From CAZSDU01 sp963662525 (GTDB lineage: Bacteria; Bacteroidota; Bacteroidia; Bacteroidales; FEN-979), in assembly GCA_963662525.1 (NCBI GenBank), contig OY759717.1, positions 1,178,001-1,242,000 on the forward strand: a stretch of 64,000 nt of DNA, given 5' to 3'. Shown here one piece after another: positions 8,716 through 18,446 of the stretch. The position numbers and the translations under genes were made by a program. The notes under the pieces were generated by a model, which saw nothing but the letters and a program-made list of their open reading frames with translations, did no database searches and was not told where the DNA came from. Within the stretch, counting starts at the first letter, position 1, and the number at the start of each line of letters is the position of its first letter.

Positions 8716-9096
8716 TTATCCCTCGATCTGAGCTTGATACTGAGCCGGATCTAAAAGTTCAGCAACCTCAGCCGGATGAGATATTTTTATTTTGATCACC
8801 CAGCCTTTTACATAAGGATCCTTATTGATTACCTCGGGTTTGCTGGTCAATTCCTCATTGAATTCAAGGATTTCTCCCGCCACTGGCATAAACATATCCG
8901 ATACCGTTTTAACTGCTTCGATGGTACCGAATGCCTCATGCTTATCAAGAATTTCACCAAGCGTTTCAACTTCAATAAAAACGATATCGCCAAGTTCATG
9001 CTGGGCATAATCAGTGATGCCAACATAAGCATGTTCACCTTCAACTTTCAGCCATTCATGGTCTTTTGTGTACCTGAGATTTTGCGGAACGTTCAT
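8716..9096 (-). CDS. gcvH: Glycine cleavage system H protein
   Basis: GcvH carries the methylamine intermediate on a lipoyl arm between the P, T and L proteins of the glycine cleavage complex. The 126-residue protein has the lipoylation site at Lys63 in GTIEAVKTVSDMFMP, the HEWLKVEGEHAYVGIT N-terminal strand pair, and the NKDPYVKGWVIKI C-terminal region. No other gcv gene is in the window, so it is unlinked from its partners and instead lies downstream of sprA. Confidence 0.95.
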   Translation of the reverse strand: MNVPQNLRYTKDHEWLKVEGEHAYVGITDYAQHELGDIVFIEVETLGEILDKHEAFGTIEAVKTVSDMFMPVAGEILEFNEELTSKPEVINKDPYVKGWVIKIKISHPAEVAELLDPAQYQAQIEG

Positions 9097-9121
9097 AAAA
9101 TTTGTGTTTAATAGTGTTTGT

Positions 9122-9129
9122 CAAAATTA
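9122..9129 (-). promoter_or_regulatory. -7 box upstream of gcvH
   Basis: On the minus strand TAATTTTG fits TAnnTTTG and lies 25 bases before the gcvH ATG, within the 83-base gap after sprA. This suggests gcvH-vanZ can be transcribed independently of sprA. Confidence 0.45.
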
Positions 9130-9179
9130 CATTTTTTTCACTTACAGAAAGTACTGTTTAAAAATAAGAACAAGCAAAA

Positions 9180-12100
9180 TTATTGAGAAAGGGTAAACCG
9201 CAATGCAATTCCTCCTTTTGTATTGGATGTCCGGTACTGATTCGACACATAAGGTGTATTGATTATTTTGTCGAAATAAAAACGAATATTGAACTTCTGG
9301 CTAAGGTTGTAGTCGGCCGAGAAATTAAGCGTCATAATCTGCTGACCAACAGAAACCTGGTTCACATCCTGATCAATTTTTCTTAGAACTGTTTTGTTTT
9401 TCCGGATAGAAAAATCAAGTTTGAGATTAAGATCAGAATTTGTTTTCGTTTTATTTCCTCCACCAAAAAGTCCAGAGAAATTCAACCGGAGTCCTTTCAA
9501 CCTGTAACCCAGTCCGACAATCAATTCGTTGGATGAGATTTCAGTAAGCTGATTATTGGCAAAGCTGAACGAGAGGTTACGGGAGCGACGCATTTCGAAA
9601 CTGGCCAGGAGGCTATTGATAAATCCGAGGTCAGCCTTGATCAAGGGGCTGAATTGTTCGGTAATGGTAATAACGGTCATCTGAGCCCGGGGGATGAAAT
9701 TGTTTGCATCATCAAGAGCAGCAGGGTAGCCTTCCAGCTCACGGAAACGAATGTTTGAGTTAAAGGAACCTACGCTATAGGTCGAAAGATAAGCATGCGA
9801 CAGGGTAAATGTTCGAAGGAAGCTCTTGAAGATCTTCAGTTTTGCTAATCCATCATAAGTGACTCTCCAGTTAGGTAAAGGAATGTTTGGGAATGCATTC
9901 ATGGTAATTTTAGCCGGATCCTTACCCGAATAGGCAGACAGGAAGGCCGTGGTCAGAACCTCCTGGTTGGTGGCACCATAACCCATCGGAAATCCCGTTG
10001 AATCAGTCATGCCATTATAGTTGGGATTATTGGCTGCATAGCGCTGGGCGATCTGCAAGCGAATCTGCTTCATTTTTTCAAATGTTTCGGATTGCCCGAA
10101 TTCATTTTCCTTACTAAAGGAAGTCCCGATGATGATATACGACATAGTAAAGTTGCCCATATCCAGGGGAGAGAGAGGTTCCGATGGAAAATCCCCATTG
10201 CTGTTTGCCCTGAAATATTCCTGATGGGCTTTTGAATAAGAACGGGTGGCATTAACTTCGATGCGAAGGTCCCTGATGGGCTCAATGGAAATACTGATGT
10301 CTAATTTTTCATTAAATTTATTGCTGTAAGCGGCATTCAGCATAGTGTCCAGGGTCATCCATCCTTTGTCAATTGCCTTGGAGCGTATATCTTTCTGGTC
10401 ACCGAAAACAAATCCCAGTCCAGGAGCATTGGAAGTCCAATTATTCCCCAGTGCATCCGGTTCAGGGATGAAACCAGGCATGGTTATGCCATTGCCCTGG
10501 ATGTATGAGAACTTCGCAGTACGAATTCCCATTAAAAAACGCAAGGTGCCGTCAAGGATCACTTTGCCTATATTAATTTTAGGTTTTTTATCTTTCAGGC
10601 TATCCTGTTTTTCTTTGGAATCCTGACCAGGGGGAACTGCTGTTTTTGGAGCAGGAGGTTTATTGGTCCTCGCCGTATTGGACTGACCTCCCTGATTGAT
10701 TTTTTTCAGGTAGGGAATTTTATTGTACAGGGTAACCAGGTTCAGTCCGCCATTCAGAACCTTGTTGCTTGAATTCTCTATGGTATTGGCAAACTGGGGC
10801 TGAATTGACAGCGGGCTTGCATTCCAGCGGTAAGTAGCCTGGTAGCCAGCGGTCAGGTTGATAAAATCGAGAATAGGAATCTTCGAAAACGGCAGATCCC
10901 AGGTAACGTTAAACAGCTGGTTGTAATTAGAAGTGGTTCCCAGTGAAAAAATCTCATTCCACACCTGATCCCGGTTTGAACGGTCAATTTTTCCGGGAGG
11001 TTCATTGATAAAGGCATTAGCATTGGCATTCAGGCTAACTTTCAGTGATTTCGAAAAATCATATTTTAGATCATATAAACGGGCCCAATCCCAACGTTTG
11101 ATATAGAAGGTTTCCATGGGAACAATCCCCGAACTTTTATTCCTGAATTTCCGCTGGTTGAACTCACGGTTCATGTTGGTACGGAACGTAAATGACTTGG
11201 GCAGATAATAAAAGTTGAAATCCTTGATCAATGCAAATGCTTTGGATTTCGACAGGGCTTTGGATTTAGCAAAGGGTGTAACATTGCGTGGTTTTCCGGT
11301 AAAATTGTATCCCAGGGCTCCGGTATATTTTTTCTGAAGATCATATTCAACATCCACATCCCGGTGGAAAATTTCCGAATAGGAATAGCTTATATTAAAA
11401 TTCTCAATGTCGTAAATCCTCTGCTTTTTATCGGTTGTCCGTTCTTTCCTGACATTCATCAGATTAAAGTTTTTGCGCTGGGTATACGATTCTGTAATTC
11501 CCTTAATAGAATCACGTTGGGTCTTGCTGTCATAAGCATTTAAAACATCTTTAAGTAAGAAATCCGGATTCAAGGGATCATATTGAGGTGTATTCTTGAC
11601 CATGGAATAGTCAAAATGAACAGGGATACGAACTCCGGCTTTTTCAGGGAAGAATTTTCCCAGTTCAAGATCCAGGTCAAGTCCTACATTGGTGATGGAC
11701 TCCATTAAGCGTTCCGTCTGCTTTTGTTCAAGTGATCCAAAGCCAGCACTGTTATAGCTTCCTGTCAATTGAATTCGCCCAAGGTCTGCCAGATCGGCAG
11801 CAATCCTGGCGGTAGCAGCCCATCCGCCTTTTTTGTTGAAATCTGAAAGGCGCAATTCATCAACCCAGATTTCAGCGCATTTCGATTGACCGTCATCATC
11901 CTGGCTTTGAGCGCTTTTTTTAGGGTTTCGCAATCCGATCATAATGGCTTTTACATCACTGATAGTCGGTGACCCGACGACCGTGATTTTATTTTTTCCA
12001 TCATATTCCACATAAGGCATCGATTCCGAAAGGGTTGATCCTGCCTGCTGCATGGTCACATACCGGTCGTACTTCGCCTGTACGAGCCGGTCAAGTTCTA

Positions 12101-15100
12101 TATCAAAGGCATTTGATTCCGGCCAGATGGCTTCAGGGTTATCAGACCTTGTTCCCCAGGGGGTAAAAGTCAGGGGTATTTCATATTCGTAAAAGTTCTC
12201 CGTGAAATCAGTTCCCAGGCGCATGAAAATTGTCAGGTCTCCGTATTTAAGGTTCTGGCTGCGTATTGATTGTTCCGCATGTACAAACATCTTCAATCGT
12301 TTGAACTGACGGAAATCAAAATCCGTTGTTTTATAAGTAGCACGGGCATCCCCATCAACCAGGTTACAAACTTTCAGCACCATCGACTGTTCATTCAGCT
12401 GTTGCATATTGATCGACCCCCAATTGGTTTCACGCTGGATTCCCGGAGGCATCACATAAGGAATAGGTTCTTTGCTACCGTTTTCTTCAATACTCACGGT
12501 AGCCATGTCAAAAGTGGTCTGATTCTGATAATCATCCGGGATATATTCTCCGGGAGTAAGCAGGCTGTAATTGTATTTTCTCCACTCCCCACGGGTCAGT
12601 TCGAGGGTTGCAAAACGGCAAACCACCGGGCGTTCGAAGTTCTTGAAGAACATACGCATGAACCGGATTGAGGTAAAATCATTGATATTCCCAACTACCT
12701 TATCCGGTGTACGGATAGGAATTTTAAACTGGTACCAGTTCACGGCACCGCGTGTACCATTTGCCAATGGGATATCAGTAGCCTGGTAAACATTGGTAAT
12801 ATAGTTCATGCCTGGTTTCATCTGATCGCGGTTTATCTGTACCACGTACTGATAATAGCGTTCGGTTTCACTCAGGGTGTTGTCTTTGTTTATGTCTTCA
12901 ATATTCGGAATGGTAGTAGCAATGGTCTGATAGGTCTCTGGTGATTGCTCTGCGGATGGAGAGTTCCCTTCAGGGCCGTTGTATTTTTTATATCTTTCCA
13001 GGACGCTGCTGAACTCCGGGGTATTATCATAGTCTGTTCCCCGGAAATAATGAAAGTCATCAGAAGAAGGGTCGGTCGATGCATTTTTATAGGCTCCGGA
13101 TCCGGGGCCGAAGACACTTCTCACTTTAGTTACATAAGAAGTATCAAAAAATGATAACTCGTCTGTATCTTTTAACCCATCATACCCCACATCCTGAAAG
13201 GGCCTCGATGCTGGATTATTGTCGAAGGCATCAACCAAGGCCTGAAGTGTGGGAACGCGTCCCCAGATAGTTGTATCAACATCAACCACAGTTGCAGAAG
13301 TTGGCAAGCCGTTTTCGTAGCTTTTCCTGCTGTCCCTCAGAATATCTTCGGAAACATCACCCAGGTTAAAATACAGTTGTCCTGTATTCGTGGAATCATA
13401 GACAAAAGGATCCATCATCCAGAATTCGATATACTGAATATTGGTAGCATCAAAATCGGTGGTTTCGATTTTTCTCATGATCCCACCCCAGCGGGTTTCC
13501 GGATTAGCCAGCGTTCCATCCTGGTTTAGTCCGGAAGATACGTTAGTTGGCGTCACATCGAAGTTGTAGGACCCACGTTCTGATGGATAATAGGCCATGT
13601 TCATCACGGCGAGATTAACCGGAACACCATTTAAGGGCTGTTTGTTAGGAAAGACTTCCGTTTCCCATACCTGACGCACATACTGATTGGATAGTTCCTG
13701 AGGATTGACATTGGGTGGCACCAGACTGGTATTTTTATCATAAAATAATGGGTCAATGATATACCAGGCCATTTTTGCCCGGTTAAAACCATACGCAAGT
13801 CCTGTTCCCGCAGCAGCTTCCGGAAACATGTTGAAAGTTGTTTGTCCCTGGGGAGTGCTGGCCAGGTACCAGTTCCCGATATTTTTCAGGTCGATGGTAG
13901 ATTTTGCTCCTTCAAAATCATCAATATAGGTTGTTCCTGATTTACCAATGGCCTTGGAATGTCCAGGGATAAATTGAGCAAACTCGGCATCAACAGCAAT
14001 ATTGGAAGCGGCTTTGGTGCTGATGAGGGGTAAAGCGTCGATCCAGCGGGTTAGCAGCCGGGATTGGGTACGATACGACAAGGTCATTCCCCAGATGGTG
14101 TTCGACATGGGTTCATCCCCGTAATTCACTTTCTCTGTCAGTGGCCTTTCATTTAAATTCAGTACCGTCGCACCGATATTAAAATCCTTGTTGATCTTAT
14201 AATCGATATGTGCTCCCATCAGGCGTTTGGTCTGAATATTGAACATCTCATTGCTTTCAAGGCTGATGTTGATCGGTGTTCCGGAATTCAGGATCCCCTC
14301 ATTGATAATTCTGACGCGGCCCAGGGTATAATCCACCGTATAATGAACATTTTCCTGCAATTCAACTCCGCCGGCGGTAACATGAACAGAACCGGGTGGC
14401 ACATTAAGAGCATTCAGAGAAATTTCAGAACCAGAAGATGCTTTATAAAAACCTTCGAGTATAAACTTATTTTTATCCGGATACTGCCTGGCCATGGTCT
14501 TCGTCATGGTGTAAAGGGAGTCGAAACAATATTTATCGGAAAGTTCAGGATCCTGAATTGAATCACGAAGGTCCTGGCCGAAAGGTTCCAGTACGGTAAA
14601 AAAGACACGGCCGTTCGATGACTGAATAGTTCCTCCCTGTGTAGCAGCATTATCGATATAGTCGAACATCCCGTCGGAAGGAGGGTTGAACTGCTGGTTC
14701 AGGTTATCCAGGTTCAAGATGCGAAGCAAAGGCGTTCCTTTAATTCTGCTTTCTGTAAGATAAGCAGTGGGTATCCCGTTAGCATTTCCGGAATAAAGAA
14801 TATTCAGGTTAAAATCATTTGCCTGGAGCTGGTAGGCCCCCAGGGGGTAAACATTTTTCATCATCAGCTTCCAGGTAGGGATTTTGGTATTCAGGGAAGT
14901 TGATTTCAATAATTTCACGACAAGTCCTTGAGGGGAATTGATCCCCTGATCGGAAAACTCCCCGACCTGGTAGATCACGGTATCGCCAACAACCTGGTAC
15001 TGGTAAGAAACCGCCAGGGTCTGATCTGAGTTAAGCGCTGTATTTAAAGAAATAAAACCAAGTTTAGGATTAAAGCTGTACTCAGAAGGCAGCAATTTAC

Positions 15101-16430
15101 GTGCGCTCTCTACTTTTTCAAAATCAAGTCCGGAGACCAGGAAGAAAGGCGATCCTCTCAGGTAGTCAGTAACCTTGTTGATATTCCTCACCTTGGCTGT
15201 ATCGGCAGGCGTCGGCATAATAACAGGATACAGATTATTTGAATTATTGGTAGGCAGCAATCTTCCGGGATAACCGGTAAAAACCCTTGAATTATAAGGA
15301 GAGTTTTCGCCCAGATCCATGAAGGCGACAATATTACGGTTCTCGGTTACTGCTGCTCCGATATTGGTCACCCAAACTTCCACCTTGAGAATGTTTACGC
15401 TGGAATTTATAATGGGTAGCTTTTGAAGGGCTTCCTTGTAATGATCACGGAAATACTGAGCTACAAAAAAGTGCTTATTTTCCTCATATTCATCAGCCCG
15501 GATTTTAAAATGCGTGGTCTGGGCATTGCCCTGAACGGTGATGTTTTTTGTTTCACTCTTCTGTTGGGAATATATTGCCGTGACCGTAGTCCGTCCGAAC
15601 CGGAGTTTGGTTTTGATACCAAAAAGACTTTCCGTTCCACGGATCAGGGTGGAGGAAAGAGGGAGGTTGACATCCCCGGCTTCAATAAGCTGGATAATAT
15701 CATCCTCCTTGCCTTCGTATTTCAGCTTTAACTTATTTTCAAAATCGAAGGTGGCCTCTGTATTATAGTTCACTTTAAACTCGATTTTATCGCCGATTTT
15801 TGCGATTACGTTCATCTGGATTTTCTCGTCAAAGTCGAAATTGGTCTGCCTTCGTTGCCTGGTATTCAACATTGGATCATCGCGCCGGTTGGATATTATC
15901 CCGAAATTGATCTCGGCTGATCCCTGGGGCCGTATATCTACGGTATTGTTTCCAAAGATGGTTTCAAATACTTTACCAGGTATCACAATTTTCGGGATCA
16001 GGCCCCTGGAGTTATCCATACTGGCTGCATTGGCCCTTTCTTTCCAGTAATTGTTGATCATGGTCTGCATATCCATGTCCTGATATTCCTCGTAAGTCAG
16101 GGTCGTCGGAAGCCGATAGGTAATATCACCGATTTTATAGGTATAATAATACTGCCGGGTTACAGGGTCATATTCAACATTTGTTGTAAGATTGGAGGGA
16201 TTCTTTAAATAAAGGTTGCTCTCTTTCCCAGAACCGGGTAGCACGCTTTCATCATCAAAGGGATATCTTAACCGGATAGTATCTCCCTTGAGGGTATCAG
16301 GAGGCATGGATATAGCTTGGTCATGCCCATAATTACCCCAGTTTTCCCCATATGAAAGAGGAATACCCAAGGTAAGAAGGACAACCAGGCAAACGAAATG
16401 ATATGATACAACCTTAGTGTATTTCCTCAC
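9180..16430 (-). CDS. sprA: Type IX secretion translocon protein SprA (Sov)
   Basis: A 2416-residue outer-membrane protein, the usual size of SprA, which forms the very large (36-strand in the solved Flavobacterium protein) barrel through which type IX cargo leaves the cell. A signal peptide is present (about residues 1-28). Recognisable SprA blocks include the N-terminal TYEEYQDMDMQTMINNYWKE region, IDIRPQG-like NTVDIRPQGSAEINFG, IDDFEGAKSTIDL in the middle, and a C-terminal run of amphipathic beta-strands. A proline-rich, low-complexity linker (PPAPKTAVPPGQ) lies near residue 1930. It sits between ruvA (13 bases upstream) and gcvH, an order shared across Bacteroidota. No other T9SS gene lies in the window. 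Confidence 0.95.
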   Translation of the reverse strand: MRKYTKVVSYHFVCLVVLLTLGIPLSYGENWGNYGHDQAISMPPDTLKGDTIRLRYPFDDESVLPGSGKESNLYLKNPSNLTTNVEYDPVTRQYYYTYKIGDITYRLPTTLTYEEYQDMDMQTMINNYWKERANAASMDNSRGLIPKIVIPGKVFETIFGNNTVDIRPQGSAEINFGIISNRRDDPMLNTRQRRQTNFDFDEKIQMNVIAKIGDKIEFKVNYNTEATFDFENKLKLKYEGKEDDIIQLIEAGDVNLPLSSTLIRGTESLFGIKTKLRFGRTTVTAIYSQQKSETKNITVQGNAQTTHFKIRADEYEENKHFFVAQYFRDHYKEALQKLPIINSSVNILKVEVWVTNIGAAVTENRNIVAFMDLGENSPYNSRVFTGYPGRLLPTNNSNNLYPVIMPTPADTAKVRNINKVTDYLRGSPFFLVSGLDFEKVESARKLLPSEYSFNPKLGFISLNTALNSDQTLAVSYQYQVVGDTVIYQVGEFSDQGINSPQGLVVKLLKSTSLNTKIPTWKLMMKNVYPLGAYQLQANDFNLNILYSGNANGIPTAYLTESRIKGTPLLRILNLDNLNQQFNPPSDGMFDYIDNAATQGGTIQSSNGRVFFTVLEPFGQDLRDSIQDPELSDKYCFDSLYTMTKTMARQYPDKNKFILEGFYKASSGSEISLNALNVPPGSVHVTAGGVELQENVHYTVDYTLGRVRIINEGILNSGTPINISLESNEMFNIQTKRLMGAHIDYKINKDFNIGATVLNLNERPLTEKVNYGDEPMSNTIWGMTLSYRTQSRLLTRWIDALPLISTKAASNIAVDAEFAQFIPGHSKAIGKSGTTYIDDFEGAKSTIDLKNIGNWYLASTPQGQTTFNMFPEAAAGTGLAYGFNRAKMAWYIIDPLFYDKNTSLVPPNVNPQELSNQYVRQVWETEVFPNKQPLNGVPVNLAVMNMAYYPSERGSYNFDVTPTNVSSGLNQDGTLANPETRWGGIMRKIETTDFDATNIQYIEFWMMDPFVYDSTNTGQLYFNLGDVSEDILRDSRKSYENGLPTSATVVDVDTTIWGRVPTLQALVDAFDNNPASRPFQDVGYDGLKDTDELSFFDTSYVTKVRSVFGPGSGAYKNASTDPSSDDFHYFRGTDYDNTPEFSSVLERYKKYNGPEGNSPSAEQSPETYQTIATTIPNIEDINKDNTLSETERYYQYVVQINRDQMKPGMNYITNVYQATDIPLANGTRGAVNWYQFKIPIRTPDKVVGNINDFTSIRFMRMFFKNFERPVVCRFATLELTRGEWRKYNYSLLTPGEYIPDDYQNQTTFDMATVSIEENGSKEPIPYVMPPGIQRETNWGSINMQQLNEQSMVLKVCNLVDGDARATYKTTDFDFRQFKRLKMFVHAEQSIRSQNLKYGDLTIFMRLGTDFTENFYEYEIPLTFTPWGTRSDNPEAIWPESNAFDIELDRLVQAKYDRYVTMQQAGSTLSESMPYVEYDGKNKITVVGSPTISDVKAIMIGLRNPKKSAQSQDDDGQSKCAEIWVDELRLSDFNKKGGWAATARIAADLADLGRIQLTGSYNSAGFGSLEQKQTERLMESITNVGLDLDLELGKFFPEKAGVRIPVHFDYSMVKNTPQYDPLNPDFLLKDVLNAYDSKTQRDSIKGITESYTQRKNFNLMNVRKERTTDKKQRIYDIENFNISYSYSEIFHRDVDVEYDLQKKYTGALGYNFTGKPRNVTPFAKSKALSKSKAFALIKDFNFYYLPKSFTFRTNMNREFNQRKFRNKSSGIVPMETFYIKRWDWARLYDLKYDFSKSLKVSLNANANAFINEPPGKIDRSNRDQVWNEIFSLGTTSNYNQLFNVTWDLPFSKIPILDFINLTAGYQATYRWNASPLSIQPQFANTIENSSNKVLNGGLNLVTLYNKIPYLKKINQGGQSNTARTNKPPAPKTAVPPGQDSKEKQDSLKDKKPKINIGKVILDGTLRFLMGIRTAKFSYIQGNGITMPGFIPEPDALGNNWTSNAPGLGFVFGDQKDIRSKAIDKGWMTLDTMLNAAYSNKFNEKLDISISIEPIRDLRIEVNATRSYSKAHQEYFRANSNGDFPSEPLSPLDMGNFTMSYIIIGTSFSKENEFGQSETFEKMKQIRLQIAQRYAANNPNYNGMTDSTGFPMGYGATNQEVLTTAFLSAYSGKDPAKITMNAFPNIPLPNWRVTYDGLAKLKIFKSFLRTFTLSHAYLSTYSVGSFNSNIRFRELEGYPAALDDANNFIPRAQMTVITITEQFSPLIKADLGFINSLLASFEMRRSRNLSFSFANNQLTEISSNELIVGLGYRLKGLRLNFSGLFGGGNKTKTNSDLNLKLDFSIRKNKTVLRKIDQDVNQVSVGQQIMTLNFSADYNLSQKFNIRFYFDKIINTPYVSNQYRTSNTKGGIALRFTLSQ

Positions 16431-16443
16431 TGAAACAGTTTCT

Positions 16444-17028
16444 TCACAAAATTTTTAACGCATGTTTGATCAGCTGTTCCACCGTTAAGCCTGATCCTTC
16501 CGTTTCGATGATCTTATTCAATGCTTTTTCAGCAAGCATCTTCGGGAAGCCCAGTATGATCAAACCTGATAACGCTTCTTCCTTCTTTGTATTGTGCAGG
16601 AATCCCAAATTTTCCCGGGGAATTATCTCTTTTGCAACCTTATCTTTAAGGTCGATAATGATCCGCTGGGCTGTCTTCCCTCCTATTCCTTTCACCCGCT
16701 GCAACAAAGGAGCATCTCCCCGGGCAATAGCATCATACACTTCCTGGGGCGAAAGAGATGAAAGAATAATGCGGGCTGTATTGACTCCCACACCTGAAAC
16801 GCTGATGAGCTGGCGAAACAATTCCCTTTCTTCCTGTTCAGCGAAACCAAACAATTGCATGTCGTCCTCCCTGACCACAAGATGAATAAAAAGTTTACTT
16901 GTCTCTTCTTCTTTCAGTAAGGAATAAGTATGAATGGAAATATTCAGGAGATATCCGATACCACCGGTTTCAACCACGGCATAAGCAGGATTCTTTTCTA
17001 TCAGTTTCCCTTTAATAAAATCATACAT
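16444..17028 (-). CDS. ruvA: Holliday junction branch migration protein RuvA
   Basis: RuvA binds four-way junctions and loads the RuvB motor. The 194-residue protein shows the N-terminal OB domain (MYDFIKGKLIEKNPAYAVVETGGIGY split over residues 1-26), the acidic-pin/junction core and the tandem helix-hairpin-helix motifs ISVSGVGVNTARIILS and VKGIGGKTAQRIIIDLKDK, followed by a short linker and the C-terminal RuvB-binding domain. Length is typical. sprA follows after 13 bases, so the two genes are likely cotranscribed. Confidence 0.96.
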   Translation of the reverse strand: MYDFIKGKLIEKNPAYAVVETGGIGYLLNISIHTYSLLKEEETSKLFIHLVVREDDMQLFGFAEQEERELFRQLISVSGVGVNTARIILSSLSPQEVYDAIARGDAPLLQRVKGIGGKTAQRIIIDLKDKVAKEIIPRENLGFLHNTKKEEALSGLIILGFPKMLAEKALNKIIETEGSGLTVEQLIKHALKIL

Positions 17029-17072
17029 AAGGTTTTCGCCAAAAAAAGTGCAAAGTTAAAAAAAAAGTGAAA

Positions 17073-18443
17073 TCAGGGAATAAGCTTATGTTCCCTTAAT
17101 GACTGATCCAGGTCGCGGAAACTTATGGGTTTTGCAACTATCTTTTTTTCACGGTCAAGTAAAAACATGGTGGGGGTAGCATAGATATTATATTCATCCA
17201 CGGCCTGTCCGGCAAATCCCTTCAAATCACTGGTATTGATCCAGTTCAACTTCCCAGTTCTGATTATATCGAGCCAGTTCGTCCGGCTGGTATCAACTGA
17301 CACAGTGATGACTTCAAACCGTTTGGTTTTCTGATTATCATACAGGGTCTTCAGCCGGGGCATCATATCGCGGCAATGCTGACATTCGGCCGACCAGAAG
17401 ACTAGCAGGGTATATTCAGCAGGTATGGCAGAAAGCCGGAAAATTTTTCCTTTAGGATCCGGGAGGCTGAAATCGGGAGCTGGTTTCCCGATGGCTATCT
17501 TTTTATAATTTTCCAGTTTCTTCTGCAGGCTCGATTTCCTTTGCTGATCCTCACAGGAGTATGGATCCTGAAAATTTTCAGCAAGGTAGGTTATAACCTC
17601 ATCAAAATGGTATTTATCAAAACCACCCACCAGATAATCAAGAAAAAATTTATATACCTCAGCATTAACAGAAGTCGCACTAAGCATTATCGTGACAGCC
17701 TTGATAAATTCCGCTTCGAGTTGCTTCTGGGAAAGCTTATTATTGCTGTAAAGGGAAAGATAAGAAATAGCTTTATTCGCAAATACAGTAGTACGAAGCA
17801 AGGCAGTATCGGTAAAATCGACCTTGTCGAAATAGTGCTGTTTCAGATAATTCAGCCTTTCATCCCGGTTCATTCCGGCTGAAATAAACGGGGTTTGATA
17901 GGCTTTGAAGATCCGGATGGCCAAAGTATTGGGATACAGTTTCTGGAGGGAATCCAGACTAAACTGCTGGGCTTGTTGCATGCATTCCATCTCCCGGGCA
18001 GCAATGCGGTAGAAAGAATCCTTCACCGGGTAATAATCCACCAGGGGCATAATTAATTCAAGCTTTGATTGTGTAAGCCTGTCCATGCGGGAATATGCAT
18101 AATATAACCGGTTTTCAAGCGAAGATTGAATTTGAAGGCTGTCATCCGGCCATAGCTTATGGGTGGAAAACGTTATATTTTCATGATTCCAGATGAGATC
18201 CAGCAAACCCTCTGTTCCCCATTGAACCCGGTACATGCCGGGAAGATAATTACCTTTCAGTATAAAACTGAACCGCCCCAGTGTATCCGAGATAGTGGAA
18301 TCCCTGGGAGTGATCTTTTCTCCGTAATGACTGAGCAGGTAAACCCGGTTTTTTTCCAGTCCCTGAATGCTCCCGTCCATTATATTCTGTGCCGGCAGGC
18401 TGCCACAAAACAGGATGAAAAGGATGATCAAGTGCTTTCTCAT
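17073..18443 (-). CDS. Exported thioredoxin-fold protein (DUF4369/TlpA-like, CQHC)
   Basis: A 456-residue periplasmic protein with signal peptide (to about Ala18), an N-terminal beta-rich DUF4369-like domain, a long helical middle (about 130-310) and a C-terminal TlpA/AhpC-type domain beginning GKPAPDFSLPD. The redox motif is C-Q-H-C in FWSAECQHCRDMMP, unlike the C-G-P-C of its neighbour, and the cis-Pro is in YATPTMFLLD. It likely reduces or oxidises disulphides in the periplasm, but the partner is unknown. It follows the second thioredoxin-fold gene after only three bases. Confidence 0.8.
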   Translation of the reverse strand: MRKHLIILFILFCGSLPAQNIMDGSIQGLEKNRVYLLSHYGEKITPRDSTISDTLGRFSFILKGNYLPGMYRVQWGTEGLLDLIWNHENITFSTHKLWPDDSLQIQSSLENRLYYAYSRMDRLTQSKLELIMPLVDYYPVKDSFYRIAAREMECMQQAQQFSLDSLQKLYPNTLAIRIFKAYQTPFISAGMNRDERLNYLKQHYFDKVDFTDTALLRTTVFANKAISYLSLYSNNKLSQKQLEAEFIKAVTIMLSATSVNAEVYKFFLDYLVGGFDKYHFDEVITYLAENFQDPYSCEDQQRKSSLQKKLENYKKIAIGKPAPDFSLPDPKGKIFRLSAIPAEYTLLVFWSAECQHCRDMMPRLKTLYDNQKTKRFEVITVSVDTSRTNWLDIIRTGKLNWINTSDLKGFAGQAVDEYNIYATPTMFLLDREKKIVAKPISFRDLDQSLREHKLIP

Positions 18444-18446
18444 GTG

